From positions 1 through 51,765 of the forward strand of contig CAMQVH010000019.1 of assembly GCA_947038155.1 (NCBI GenBank): a stretch of DNA of 51,765 nt. Direction: 5' to 3'. The notes below the pieces were generated by a model. That model saw only the letters and a program-made list of their open reading frames with translations, ran no database searches and was not told where the DNA came from. The position numbers were made by a program, and so were the translations under genes. The DNA is from an uncultured Bacteroides sp. (lineage in GTDB: Bacteria; Bacteroidota; Bacteroidia; Bacteroidales; Bacteroidaceae). Positions within the stretch are counted from its first letter, which is position 1; each line of letters begins with the position of its first letter. Shown in pieces: positions 1 through 8,591 of this stretch.

Positions 1-396
1 CAGGTCGGTAAAGCCTATCTAACATAATCTCAGGAAAATTTAAACAGGCTCTAAGCAAAATGGTAAAGTGAAAATTGTCACTGTCCTATGCCAACTAGCG
101 CAGAATAACACCAAAAATGGAGTATTTTATGCTCCTTTTTATGATTTATAGCATTGCTTGCCGACCAAAGTAACGTTCCTTTAAAAGGAACACATCATTG
201 CTTTTAAAGGGAACGTTACTGGTAATCTAATAAATCGTGCATCTTCTACCTATTAATATGCAGAGATACTGCTCGAAACTGTGTATTCTTGCACCAAAAT
301 ATGCAGAAACTTTTCTATATCGTGAAATCTACATTACTACCTCAAACTGATAATATTAAAAATAGAACAGTCAAAGATTGCGCAATGAGAGATTTT
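1..396. other. gene-free left edge of the window
   Basis: I see no convincing coding sequence on either strand; every ATG runs into a stop within a few codons. The only clear structure is the long inverted repeat at 169-220, listed separately. The stretch lies downstream of the minus-strand DUF1349 gene, so it may hold that gene's 3' untranslated region and the end of whatever lies left of the window. The first 60 bases vaguely resemble insertion sequence termini, but no partner end is visible. Confidence 0.6.
169..220. repeat. long imperfect inverted repeat with a nested perfect palindrome
   Basis: The arms at 169-187 and 201-220 are complementary over 19 bases except for one extra C in the right arm; the loop is 13 nt. 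Inside the left half, 175-191 is itself a perfect palindrome (GTTCCTTT, central A, AAAGGAAC). The two structures share bases and so exclude each other. No T tract follows on the minus strand, so it is not a classic terminator for the DUF1349 gene. Confidence 0.75.
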
Positions 397-1068
397 CTAC
401 TTGCTCTGTTGCCTTTTAGCCCATTCCAGTCTACGCTGGTCTGCTAAAGGAGTCACTTTAAATTCTTCGAATGTAGCTGTGAAACCTTTCCCATCCGGGC
501 AGGCACCCATCAAACCCACCATAACCGGGCAGTTATCTTGCAGCCAGCAAGTGCGAATCATGGTGTATTCTTTGTCATCATGCGAAAAGAAAATCTCTAC
601 AGCGTCCAGTCGGCGGACTGCCTTAATCCAGATAGATTTTGGTGCATCTGTCAGTTGAATTACGCTCCAGTCGCTGGTGCGATGCGTAACTACAGTACTA
701 ATATTCTGTTTGCCGTCAACGTATTCAATACCTGTTTTTATCCAATTCTCGTGATCAATGCGCAGCATCAACCCTGCCTGGTCGAAGGTGGTTACGTAAT
801 TACCTGATATTTTAGCTTTAACCTCAAATTCTCCACCGTAAGTTGCGTAATAAAACGGACCGTCGTCCACCGTGAAGCCATAGTGGGAAATACGCCAGAA
901 GTCGGTTTTTGCAGGAACATCCATCACAAGTGTCTTACCATCTTTTATCTCCCATTGCTGAGGCTCGTTCAGCCAGTTCATTTTATTCAAAGTTTGTCCC
1001 ATCGATGAAATTGCAACAGCCGTTAAGGCAATTGTAAGCAATTTGATTTTTAAATGTTTCATATTCAT
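397..1068 (-). CDS. secreted DUF1349 (concanavalin-like) domain protein
   Basis: The 223-residue product starts with a Sec signal (basic MNMKHLKIK, hydrophobic core, cleavage probably after SSMG, near residue 24). The rest is one DUF1349 domain, a concanavalin-like beta-sandwich. Recognisable stretches are DFWRISHYGF, the DQAGLMLRIDHENWIKTG block and WSVIQL. Family members bind or modify carbohydrate, but no catalytic activity can be assigned from sequence. Having no lipobox, it is probably periplasmic. A -7 box (TATCTTTG on the minus strand, 1094-1101) lies about 25 bases before the start codon. The neighbouring divergent LuxR-type gene may regulate it; that is inferred from position only. 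Confidence 0.85.
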   Translation of the reverse strand: MNMKHLKIKLLTIALTAVAISSMGQTLNKMNWLNEPQQWEIKDGKTLVMDVPAKTDFWRISHYGFTVDDGPFYYATYGGEFEVKAKISGNYVTTFDQAGLMLRIDHENWIKTGIEYVDGKQNISTVVTHRTSDWSVIQLTDAPKSIWIKAVRRLDAVEIFFSHDDKEYTMIRTCWLQDNCPVMVGLMGACPDGKGFTATFEEFKVTPLADQRRLEWAKRQQSK

Positions 1069-1080
1069 TTCTTATTTATT

Positions 1081-1101
1081 TATCTTTGTGGTGCAAAGAT
1101 A
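1081..1101. promoter_or_regulatory. converging -7 boxes between DUF1349 and LuxR-type genes
   Basis: TATCTTTG at 1081-1088 (plus) and its reverse complement CAAAGATA at 1094-1101 form an 8-bp inverted repeat with a 5-bp spacer. Each matches the Bacteroides -7 consensus TAnnTTTG. The minus-strand box is well placed for the DUF1349 gene (start 1068). The plus-strand box would give the LuxR-type gene a leader of about 60 nt but has no obvious TTTG at -33. Only one polymerase could occupy the site at a time. Confidence 0.55.
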
Positions 1102-1153
1102 GGCTCTGCGCCTTTGCATCACAATACTGAATAATAACCATTTTGAAGATAGG

Positions 1154-1927
1154 ATGGACGTATTACAAAAAGAAATTGATGAGGTATATGCCACGCAATC
1201 TATTGCCCGTGAAACGCTGGACAGGAACATTGTAGAGCAGCATCGGTCTTTTATTCATTCACTGACGAAGGTAAATGGAGGATGCGCCGTTATCTCTGAT
1301 CTTTCGACCCGGAAAAGCTATGTGGTGGTTCATCCTTGGGCGCATTTCCTGGGATTGTCTCCCGAAGAAGCTGCTCTGAGCGTGATTGATTCGATGGATG
1401 AAGATTGTATCTACCGGCTTATCCACCCTGAGGATTTGGTGGAAAAGCGGCTGATGGAATATAAGTTCTTTCAAAAGACCTTTTCGATGTCTGCCGAAGA
1501 ACGGTTAAAGTATCGGGGCAGGTGCAGGCTGCGGATGAAGAATGGGGAAGGAGCGTATAAGTACATCGATAACTTGGTGCAAATATTGGAAAATACCCCT
1601 TCCGGGGATGTCTGGCTGATTCTGTGCCTTTATTCTTTGTCGGCAGATCAACGGTCGGAACAAGGAATTTATGCAACTATCACCCATATGGAACAGGGAA
1701 CGGTGGATACCTTATCTCTTTCTGAGGAACATCGCACAATCCTGTCCGAACGTGAAAAGGAAATACTTCGGTGCATAAGGAAAGGGATGTCGAGCAAGGA
1801 GATTGCTGCTGCACTCTACATCAGTGTGAATACTGTCAATCGTCACCGACAGAATATTCTGGTGAAACTTTCTGTCGGTAATTCAATAGAAGCGTGCCGG
1901 GCTGCCGAATTGATGAAATTACTCTAA
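1154..1927 (+). CDS. PAS-like / LuxR-type DNA-binding regulator
   Basis: The 257-residue soluble protein has an N-terminal helical stretch, a PAS-like sensory region at about residues 40-175 (AVISDLSTRKSYVVV, a HPEDLVEK block typical of PAS proteins, then RCRLRMKNGEG), and a C-terminal LuxR/GerE helix-turn-helix at about 193-250 (LSEREKEILRCIRKG, SSKEIAAALYISVNTVNRH). There is no receiver domain with a phospho-acceptor Asp, so it is not a standard response regulator; a small ligand could bind the PAS-like region. Orphan regulators of this architecture are common in Bacteroides. It stands divergent to the DUF1349 gene with about 85 bp between starts. The HTH is certain; the ligand and targets are unknown. 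Confidence 0.85.
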   Translation: MDVLQKEIDEVYATQSIARETLDRNIVEQHRSFIHSLTKVNGGCAVISDLSTRKSYVVVHPWAHFLGLSPEEAALSVIDSMDEDCIYRLIHPEDLVEKRLMEYKFFQKTFSMSAEERLKYRGRCRLRMKNGEGAYKYIDNLVQILENTPSGDVWLILCLYSLSADQRSEQGIYATITHMEQGTVDTLSLSEEHRTILSEREKEILRCIRKGMSSKEIAAALYISVNTVNRHRQNILVKLSVGNSIEACRAAELMKLL

Positions 1928-1932
1928 GTGTT

Positions 1933-2628
1933 TCATTTTAATATCGGTAACAATTCTGCGAATCCCTTTACTTGCATCAGATGCTCGTGCGAAAATGTAT
2001 CCACCACTTCATGTTGCCACATCACTTCAAAAGGAATATGTACCCCGTATCCGCCAATTGCCAAAACAGGCTGAATATCCGATTTCAGTGAATTGCCAAT
2101 CATTACGAACTCTGCGGGTTTGATTTGCAGGATGTTCAATAGTCGCAGATATTCCTTTTCAGTCTTGTCGGACATCACTTCGATGTGGTCGAAATAGGGA
2201 GCCAACCCGGAGCGTTGGAGCTTATTCTCCTGATCGAGCAAATCACCTTTGGTTGCTACTACTAATTTATATTCTCCTTTACTCTTAAGTACTTCAAGCG
2301 TTTCTTTTACTCCCGGTAATAACTCGATAGGCATTTCCAACAGCGATTTTCCTAAGTCTACGATTTTGCGAATATTCTCTGCCGGAATCATTTGCCTGCT
2401 GACGTCCAGCGCCGTTTCAATCATAGAGATAGTAAAAGCTTTCGCACCATATCCCAAGCACTTAAGATTCTTCATTTCCGTTCTGAATAATGCGGCTGAA
2501 ATCTCTTCGGGAGTGCCGTAAGGGGTTAACAACTCCGTAAATCGTTTCTCTACTTCCTGAAAATAAGGTTCGTTGCTCCACAGGGTGTCGTCAGCATCAA
2601 AGGCTATTACTTTAATATCTTTTTTCAT
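1933..2628 (-). CDS. HAD-superfamily hydrolase
   Basis: This 231-residue cytosolic protein has the HAD motif I at its N-terminus (FDADDTLWSNEPYF, nucleophile and acid/base Asp pair), a helical cap at about residues 20-95, a motif II Thr in VVATKGD, and motif III/IV in the MIGNSLKSDI segment. It is most like phosphoglycolate phosphatase or YjjG-type phosphatases, which act on small phosphorylated metabolites; the substrate cannot be read from sequence. It converges with the LuxR-type gene, with stop codons only 5 bp apart. A -7 box (TACCTTTG on the minus strand, 2685-2692) lies about 57 bases upstream of its start. Confidence 0.88.
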   Translation of the reverse strand: MKKDIKVIAFDADDTLWSNEPYFQEVEKRFTELLTPYGTPEEISAALFRTEMKNLKCLGYGAKAFTISMIETALDVSRQMIPAENIRKIVDLGKSLLEMPIELLPGVKETLEVLKSKGEYKLVVATKGDLLDQENKLQRSGLAPYFDHIEVMSDKTEKEYLRLLNILQIKPAEFVMIGNSLKSDIQPVLAIGGYGVHIPFEVMWQHEVVDTFSHEHLMQVKGFAELLPILK

Positions 2629-2754
2629 TTATTCTTGTCGTTAATGAATGTTATTTAAGATTGGATGCTTTTGTATCTGTGTGGCAAAGGTAAAAGAAAA
2701 AAGCGTATTTCCTGTTTTTAGAAATGATTTCTCCGGTAGTTTGATAGAAATACC

Positions 2755-2762
2755 TATCTTTG
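2755..2762 (+). promoter_or_regulatory. -7 promoter box of the DUF2027/Smr gene
   Basis: TATCTTTG matches the Bacteroides -7 consensus exactly and lies about 50 bases before the start at 2814. No TTTG sits at the ideal -33 spacing. The minus-strand box for the HAD gene (2685-2692) lies 60 bp away, so the two genes diverge from this gap. Confidence 0.6.
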
Positions 2763-2813
2763 CAATAGGTTGATAAACTGATAGCAATTAGAACTTTAAT
2801 TTGAATTTGACAA

Positions 2814-3878
2814 ATGAAAATAGGAGATAAAGTACGCTTCCTCAGTGAGGTAGGCGGTGGAATCGTAACTGGATTCCAAGGTAAGGACTTTGTTCTGGTA
2901 GAAGACGCGGATGGTTTCGACATCCCGATGCCGATACGCGAGTGTGTGGTAATTGAAACGGATGATTACAACATGAGACGCAAACCGACGTCGTCGGCAC
3001 CGAAACGGGAAGAACCTGCCAAGCCGGCGAAACCGGAAATGCCTGTGATACAACGCCAACCGGAAGTGCGGGGCGGTGATACACTGAATGTTTTTCTGGC
3101 TTATGTGCCCGAAGATGCGAAGGCGATGATGGCCACTCCCTTCGAGGCTTACTTGGTGAATGATAGTAACTATTATCTGTATTATACCTATTTGAGCGCG
3201 GAAGGTAAGTCTTGGAACAATCGCTCACACGGACTGGTGGAACCCAATACAAAGCTGCTATTGGAGGAATTTACCAAAGATATGCTGAATGAAATGGAAC
3301 GGGTGGCTGTTCAACTCATTGCATTCAAAGATGGAAAGCCCGCTGCCATCAAGCCGGCTGTCAGTGTGGAGATTCGGATTGATACCGTGAAGTTCTATAA
3401 ACTTCACACTTTCAGTGATTCAGATTTCTTTGAAGAACCTGCATTAATTTACGATATCGTGAAGAATGACGTGCCTACCAAGCAGGTATATGTGTCGGCA
3501 GAAGAACTTCAGGTTGCTTTATTACAGAAAAAATCGGTAGATAAACCTAAGTCGCAACCTATTGTGAAGCCGAAACACGGACAAGGCGGAAAGAGTGATA
3601 TTATTGAAATTGACCTTCATATAGACTCTCTGCTGGACGATACGAAAGGCATGACTAACGGAGAAATACTTAACTATCAGTTGGATAAATTCCGTGAAGT
3701 GATGGAGGCTAATAAGAATAAGCGGGAGCAGAAGATTGTCTTTATTCATGGTAAAGGGGATGGAGTGCTCAGAAAAGCTGTACTCGATGAATTGAAACGG
3801 AAATATAGCAACTGCCGATATCAGGACGCTTCCTTTCAGGAATATGGTTTTGGAGCTACGATGGTGACTGTCAAATGA
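2814..3878 (+). CDS. DUF2027 / Smr domain protein
   Basis: The 354-residue protein begins with a small SH3-like beta segment ([20 protein letters not shown]), followed by a charged Pro-rich linker (about 60-85), the DUF2027 beta-sandwich (about 90-240), and a C-terminal Smr domain (about 265-354). The Smr domain shows its two signatures, an IDLHID segment in place of LDLHG and the glycine loop HGKGDGVLR. Smr domains are nucleases in MutS2 and in stand-alone SmrA/SmrB proteins, which cleave mRNA at collided ribosomes. Whether this Bacteroidetes-specific fusion cuts nucleic acid is not established here. A 7-bp hairpin (GGTGACT / AGTCACC, 3863-3886) spans the stop codon. Confidence 0.9.
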   Translation: MKIGDKVRFLSEVGGGIVTGFQGKDFVLVEDADGFDIPMPIRECVVIETDDYNMRRKPTSSAPKREEPAKPAKPEMPVIQRQPEVRGGDTLNVFLAYVPEDAKAMMATPFEAYLVNDSNYYLYYTYLSAEGKSWNNRSHGLVEPNTKLLLEEFTKDMLNEMERVAVQLIAFKDGKPAAIKPAVSVEIRIDTVKFYKLHTFSDSDFFEEPALIYDIVKNDVPTKQVYVSAEELQVALLQKKSVDKPKSQPIVKPKHGQGGKSDIIEIDLHIDSLLDDTKGMTNGEILNYQLDKFREVMEANKNKREQKIVFIHGKGDGVLRKAVLDELKRKYSNCRYQDASFQEYGFGATMVTVK

Positions 3879-3911
3879 TAGTCACCTAAAAAAACAATCT
3901 AGGAAATCAAT

Positions 3912-4520
3912 CTAGAAGGATATCGAACACAAGAACGTAACCAGAAAAGGAACACTGAAATCGACAACAAAGCCATGGAAGATGGAGATGATTACAAATT
4001 CCTTTCCTGAGCAGCGTGTGATAATAGGAAGGGTGGTGTCCATCGTGGTGGCTCCACCCACGGAGATAGGGGCTAACTTGCCAAAGTACTTCACTAATAG
4101 CGGAGCACCCAGCAATGCCGTAATTTCGCGCAGGATGTTGGATAGCAAGGCGATAGTTCCCAACTCCGGTCCTTTATATTCGGTGATAAAGATGCTCGAT
4201 AGCGAATAGTAGCCGAATCCTGCCCCTACAGCCATACAGTCCGGCATAGAACGCTGACTCATAAAAGCACCTGCTACGGCACAGCCTGCCAATGTTCCCA
4301 TTATAGTCATGATGGGCAAGAAGATAAGCCGCGGATTCAGCGAACGGAAACTCTTCAGCGTATTCGGGTCGTTACCAATACTAATGCCAACGCAGAACAT
4401 CAGTCCGCATAGCGCATAATAGCTTGACTTACTGTCTGTAAAGTCATAAGGAATCAGATGATAGAATCCGCAAAGAGTGCCGACTATGAAAAAAGAAACG
4501 ATAATCAGACTACCTTTCAT
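3912..4520 (-). CDS. LysO-family exporter, C-terminal part
   Basis: The 202-residue protein has about six hydrophobic segments and matches the larger part of LysO (DUF340), the E. coli L-lysine exporter. Recognisable parts are the YYALCGLMFCVGISIGND loop and the AVGAGFGYYSLSSIFI segment. E. coli LysO is one polypeptide of about 300 residues. Here the family is split into this piece and the 95-residue piece encoded just upstream (4517-4804), joined by a 4-bp ATGA overlap that implies coupled translation. Both halves look intact, so this is a two-gene form rather than a recent frameshift. The transported substrate is inferred from family. Confidence 0.85.
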   Translation of the reverse strand: MKGSLIIVSFFIVGTLCGFYHLIPYDFTDSKSSYYALCGLMFCVGISIGNDPNTLKSFRSLNPRLIFLPIMTIMGTLAGCAVAGAFMSQRSMPDCMAVGAGFGYYSLSSIFITEYKGPELGTIALLSNILREITALLGAPLLVKYFGKLAPISVGGATTMDTTLPIITRCSGKEFVIISIFHGFVVDFSVPFLVTFLCSISF

Positions 4521-4804
4521 GCTTCTTTCTCCTTTCCGTTATTCCTTATATATAATAGGTACCACAGTCCCCATGCACACAGCGTGCTTCCAATGACTGC
4601 TCCCAGTGTGATGATAACGGCTTCCAGCCCCAGTGTATGCAATCCTTTAATAATCGCTTCGTTTCCTCCGACATCAATTCCCAAGAGAAAAAGAAGTGTC
4701 CATATAAGAAAGGTGATGATTTTATGTATCCATGTCAACCGTTTGCTGCGCAGCAGATAGCCGATAAGCATACCGGTGAGCATAATTCCAATGATGATAA
4801 ACAT
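4517..4804 (-). CDS. LysO-family exporter, N-terminal part
   Basis: The 95-residue membrane protein has three predicted helices (about residues 2-16, 28-47 and 60-85). It matches the N-terminal third of the DUF340/LysO family, including the FLLGIDVGGNEAIIKGL segment. Its stop overlaps the start of the C-terminal part (ATGA, 4517-4520), and the summed length (297 residues) equals a full LysO. A -7 box, TACTTTTG on the minus strand (4824-4831), lies 20 bases before the start, so the pair has its own promoter and does not rely on the DUF4249 operon upstream. Confidence 0.85.
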   Translation of the reverse strand: MFIIIGIMLTGMLIGYLLRSKRLTWIHKIITFLIWTLLFLLGIDVGGNEAIIKGLHTLGLEAVIITLGAVIGSTLCAWGLWYLLYIRNNGKEKEA

Positions 4805-4867
4805 AACAAGTGGCTTTTTGCTGCAAAAGTAATAATAAAAATGGAACCTTTACCAATTACCATACTC

Positions 4868-5881
4868 TTACATCCTTGAAGGCTCCTTCTCATCTAAAAT
4901 CTGAATTACCCTACTTACTTCCGTACTCACTCCCACAAATCCTATCCCTCCGTTCACATTGCTCGGAAACTTGACGGGCTCGTTTATTGTCTCATCAAAA
5001 GAATCGGAATCTATCAGATTGAGTGCCCTGAGGTAGTAAAACTCCATTTCCGTAATACTTACCAGACGGACTATGATATCAATCTTTGCAGATAGATGGG
5101 GACGGTCGTCTATGTCTTGAAAGAGGTAACGCGGCACGTGTACCGTCATGGTGTAGGTACTATTCTTGAACCGTGAGTCGTTGAATACTCCATAGATGTT
5201 TTTACTTGTGTCGAACAGTCCGTTTTCATCATCATCATCGGTAGAAGGCTGTCCATCGGTCAGAACGATATCTTCCCTGTATATAAAGTTGTAGTTGCGC
5301 CATTCGTTGGTGACAATTTCATTATTATCATTTAGTTTCTTAAACATCAATCGCGTGTCCATGATAAGCCGATAATAATTATCCTCGTCGGGTAGGTCGG
5401 TGAAAGTTATTTTATGGCGGAGATACTCTGAGGTATAACCGCTTGTCGAAAGCTGAATAGTCAGCGTATCGATATTCTCTATTTCTGCCAGTCGACGGGG
5501 GACGGTGACCTCCGACCATGCATGATACTGCCCGTCGTCGGTGATGGCATCCAGCCGTAATACATCACCCGGAGTGAGTTTACTGGTAACGCGGAACTGG
5601 CATTGAGGAATCACGTATTCGGATTCAATAGGGAGAGGACGCAATTGTTCCTTCAAATCCCCGTTGATGCGTACCTCCAGCGTTGCATCCAGAATATGAG
5701 ACATATGTTCTTTTCCGGTAAGATTAAGGAAAACGATGTTTGACAGGCTGTCCGCATTGATTAAGGCATTCATCACCAGTTTGGGCGGATTGTCCTTGAC
5801 GTTAAAAGGCAATTCATGTTCGCAAGAAACAATAGTCAGTACAAATGCTGAAACTAAAAAATAATGTATAAATGTTCTCAT
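4868..5881 (-). CDS. DUF4249 outer-membrane-associated lipoprotein
   Basis: The 337-residue product has a signal peptide ending in a lipobox (FVLTIVSC, Cys at residue 20). The remainder is a DUF4249 domain: beta-rich, with an Ig-like N-terminal half (KLVMNALINADS, then VRINGD) and a C-terminal NVNGGIGFVGV motif typical of the family. DUF4249 proteins are usually encoded beside STN-type TonB receptors, in the place SusD takes beside SusC, and presumably help capture the ligand at the cell surface. Here it starts 7 bp after the receptor stop, at the end of the sigma/FecR/receptor operon. The ligand is unknown. Confidence 0.87.
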   Translation of the reverse strand: MRTFIHYFLVSAFVLTIVSCEHELPFNVKDNPPKLVMNALINADSLSNIVFLNLTGKEHMSHILDATLEVRINGDLKEQLRPLPIESEYVIPQCQFRVTSKLTPGDVLRLDAITDDGQYHAWSEVTVPRRLAEIENIDTLTIQLSTSGYTSEYLRHKITFTDLPDEDNYYRLIMDTRLMFKKLNDNNEIVTNEWRNYNFIYREDIVLTDGQPSTDDDDENGLFDTSKNIYGVFNDSRFKNSTYTMTVHVPRYLFQDIDDRPHLSAKIDIIVRLVSITEMEFYYLRALNLIDSDSFDETINEPVKFPSNVNGGIGFVGVSTEVSRVIQILDEKEPSRM

Positions 5882-5888
5882 ATCCGGT

Positions 5889-8591
5889 TTAGAATTTATA
5901 AGTATAAGTAACTGAAGGTATCAACGGAAGAAGCGTAAACTTCTTGATAACCGCCTTACCATCTTTATTTTCACTGCGGTATACCCATGCAGGGTTCATG
6001 GCGTTGTATGCGTTATAGAGACTGATATTCCAAGTGCGTATACCATGTTTCGTCTTTTTGTTGAAGTTGATACCGATGTTCAGTCGATGGCTGGAGGGTA
6101 GGCGGTAATTGTTGCGATGTTCCACATACGGGGCTTCCCCTACATAGTTATCATAACAGATATCGAAATAGCCTGAAGAATTATAACCTCCATTCAGGTA
6201 ATATCCGAAATAAGAAGCAGTTCCCGGTCTAATCACAGCCGTCTGCTCTTCGGGGATAGTGCTAGTACCTCCTGTGTAGAACACCCACGAAGCCGCTATA
6301 TCAATCCGGTCACTGAATTTATGATTGATGGTGAGATTGATATTGTGCCGGCGGTCATATTTATAAGGAAACCGTTCACCGTTGTTGATGCCGCCTTTAG
6401 CAAACTTGCGGTCACTCTTGGCTAAGGTATAAGACAGCCATCCGGTTGTTTTCCCGATAGTTTTCTGTGCCATAAATTCAATTCCCATCGAGCGTCCGCG
6501 TCCCATCTCCACTTTGTTCTCCCATCCGGCGGATGCTCCGAAGATGCTGGTTCCTTCTTTATATTCAAGCACATTCCGCATATCCTTATAATACCCTTCT
6601 ACCGAAAATTCCCAGCCCTTGATGCCCGTATAATATCCGCCCAGCGAATATTGATGACATTGCATCGGTTTTATCTTTTTAGTGATAGGAACCCACAAAT
6701 CCATCGGCATGGAGATGGGAGTGGAAGTAAGCAAATGCACATATTGGCTCATTTGAGTATAAGACGCCTTGAGTGCGATGTCATCAGTGAGCTGATAGCG
6801 AGCGGATAAACGCGGCTGTGCAGAGAAATAACTTTTCTGCTGCACATGAAATAAAGAAAGGTTCAACCCCAGATTCACTCGCAGGCGCGGACTGATTTTA
6901 AAATTGTCTTCTATATAGGCAGATGCCTCATGTGCATAAATCGAACGGTTGTTGATGCCGTGGTAGACGGTATCCTTTTGTATCTGACTGTCGGCTTTCT
7001 CTGATATTTTCGAAGTCATCACTTCCGGCCGGAAGCTATGGTAAAGATACTCCGCCCCAAACTTGATGCGGTGTGCGGGAGTGGGATTGTAGTCGAAATC
7101 TATCTTGTAGCTCCAGTCCTGAATGCCCGAACTATAGTCGGCAGAATATTTGTTTCCAAAGTTTGTATTGTTGGCGAAGCTGGAAGGAGGGTTGTAGGTA
7201 TAAGTATCGGCATTGAACTTATACTTGTTGAAAGCAACTGTGGTGTTGCTGAACAGCTTGTTGTTGAATATAAAGTTCCAACGGGCGGAAACAATGGTAT
7301 TTCCCCAATTCATCTTGCTCTCGTTCTCGTAGCCTGATTCTTCTATTATCATGTTGCCGAAGTGGTCTTTCCCGTTGTAAGCGCTGAGGAAGAGTCGGCT
7401 CCGGTCGGAGAACTTATGATTGATTTTCGCATTCATATCATAGAAATAGTAGCTCGATTTAGTATCTTTAGGCATGAAAGGCTTAACCAATAAGTCCAGA
7501 TACGAGCGTCGTGCAGAGAAGTTGAACGATGTTTTGCCCTTGATGATGGGACCCTCCAAGTTGATTTTACTGGTCAGCAGTCCGATGCTCAGCATCCCGT
7601 GAAACTTCTGCATATCTCCGTCGTTGGTGCGGACGTCGATTACCGACGAGAGTCGTCCGCTGAAACGGGCGGGGAACGAACTCTTGAAGAAAGTGACCTT
7701 CTTCACCGCTTCGGGAGCAAAGACAGAGAAGAAGCCGAACAGATGGTCGACGTTGTATACGGGAATACCGTCGAGGAGAATCAGATTCTGGTCGGGACTG
7801 CCGCCACGGACGTACAATCCGGCAGAACCGTCTACTCCTGCCTGTACGCCGGGCATCAATTGGATGGTCTTCATCACGTCCGCTTCCCCAAGCACACTGG
7901 GTGTGCTTTTTATCTGAGTGATGGGGATTTCAATGGCACCCATCTGTGTGGCAAGGTTCCCGGCTTCCGATTTGTTGGAAACAACGAGCACCTCTTGCAG
8001 TTGGTTGTCGTCCTTCATCCTGATATTCAATGCCGTATCCTTCTGAAGGACGAATGAGTGCTTGCTTGTACCGTAGCCCAGATAGGAGAAACGCAATTCG
8101 GTTTCTCCTTCGGGCAACGTGATACTGTAAAAACCGTAAGGATTGGTAGTCGTGCCTTGTTGTTGATGACTCTCGACGATATTGACCCCAATCAATGTTT
8201 CGGAAGACGTTCCGTCGGTGACGTATCCGCTGACCGTAAACTTGCGGCTTATGGTCTTTTTCTCTTTTTTCTTTTGCAGAAGGATGTATCGGCCCGAAAA
8301 CTGATAGTTCACTTGCTCATCCTTGAACACGAACTCGAGTATCTCCTTCAAGGTCTTATCCTTTGCTTTCAGATTGATTTTATGTTTTACTGAGATTTCT
8401 TCTCCATAGATAAAAGAGAATCCCGTGGAGTTCTCAATCCTTTTAACAAATTCCTTCAGCGTAGCATTTTGTAATGTCAGCGAGAGTCGGGCGTTTGCAT
8501 TTTGTGCATAGGCCTGTGTGGCGATGAGGAGCACCACGCCTATCAGAACAAACGCTCTGACAGGCTGGTGATCTTGGGATGATATATTCAT
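5889..8591 (-). CDS. TonB-dependent receptor with STN signalling domain
   Basis: The 900-residue outer-membrane receptor has a signal peptide (to about residue 29), an STN (secretin/TonB N-terminal) domain at about 35-105, a carboxypeptidase-regulatory-like beta domain at about 118-200 (VSGYVTDGTSSETLIGVNI), a plug at about 215-320 (GLYVRGGSPDQNLILLDGIP) and a 22-strand barrel ending in aromatic Phe (VTYTYKF). The STN domain reports ligand occupancy to a FecR-type anti-sigma factor, and a fecR gene lies immediately upstream, overlapping by one base (TAATG). This is shorter than a usual SusC and is paired with DUF4249 rather than SusD. Haem, siderophore, peptide or glycan substrates are all possible. 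Confidence 0.93.
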   Translation of the reverse strand: MNISSQDHQPVRAFVLIGVVLLIATQAYAQNANARLSLTLQNATLKEFVKRIENSTGFSFIYGEEISVKHKINLKAKDKTLKEILEFVFKDEQVNYQFSGRYILLQKKKEKKTISRKFTVSGYVTDGTSSETLIGVNIVESHQQQGTTTNPYGFYSITLPEGETELRFSYLGYGTSKHSFVLQKDTALNIRMKDDNQLQEVLVVSNKSEAGNLATQMGAIEIPITQIKSTPSVLGEADVMKTIQLMPGVQAGVDGSAGLYVRGGSPDQNLILLDGIPVYNVDHLFGFFSVFAPEAVKKVTFFKSSFPARFSGRLSSVIDVRTNDGDMQKFHGMLSIGLLTSKINLEGPIIKGKTSFNFSARRSYLDLLVKPFMPKDTKSSYYFYDMNAKINHKFSDRSRLFLSAYNGKDHFGNMIIEESGYENESKMNWGNTIVSARWNFIFNNKLFSNTTVAFNKYKFNADTYTYNPPSSFANNTNFGNKYSADYSSGIQDWSYKIDFDYNPTPAHRIKFGAEYLYHSFRPEVMTSKISEKADSQIQKDTVYHGINNRSIYAHEASAYIEDNFKISPRLRVNLGLNLSLFHVQQKSYFSAQPRLSARYQLTDDIALKASYTQMSQYVHLLTSTPISMPMDLWVPITKKIKPMQCHQYSLGGYYTGIKGWEFSVEGYYKDMRNVLEYKEGTSIFGASAGWENKVEMGRGRSMGIEFMAQKTIGKTTGWLSYTLAKSDRKFAKGGINNGERFPYKYDRRHNINLTINHKFSDRIDIAASWVFYTGGTSTIPEEQTAVIRPGTASYFGYYLNGGYNSSGYFDICYDNYVGEAPYVEHRNNYRLPSSHRLNIGINFNKKTKHGIRTWNISLYNAYNAMNPAWVYRSENKDGKAVIKKFTLLPLIPSVTYTYKF

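Noticed and set aside
1..60. IS terminus at the window edge
   Set aside because: A GAGCCTGTTTAAAT-like stretch on the minus strand recalls IS ends, but there is no second end or transposase in view.
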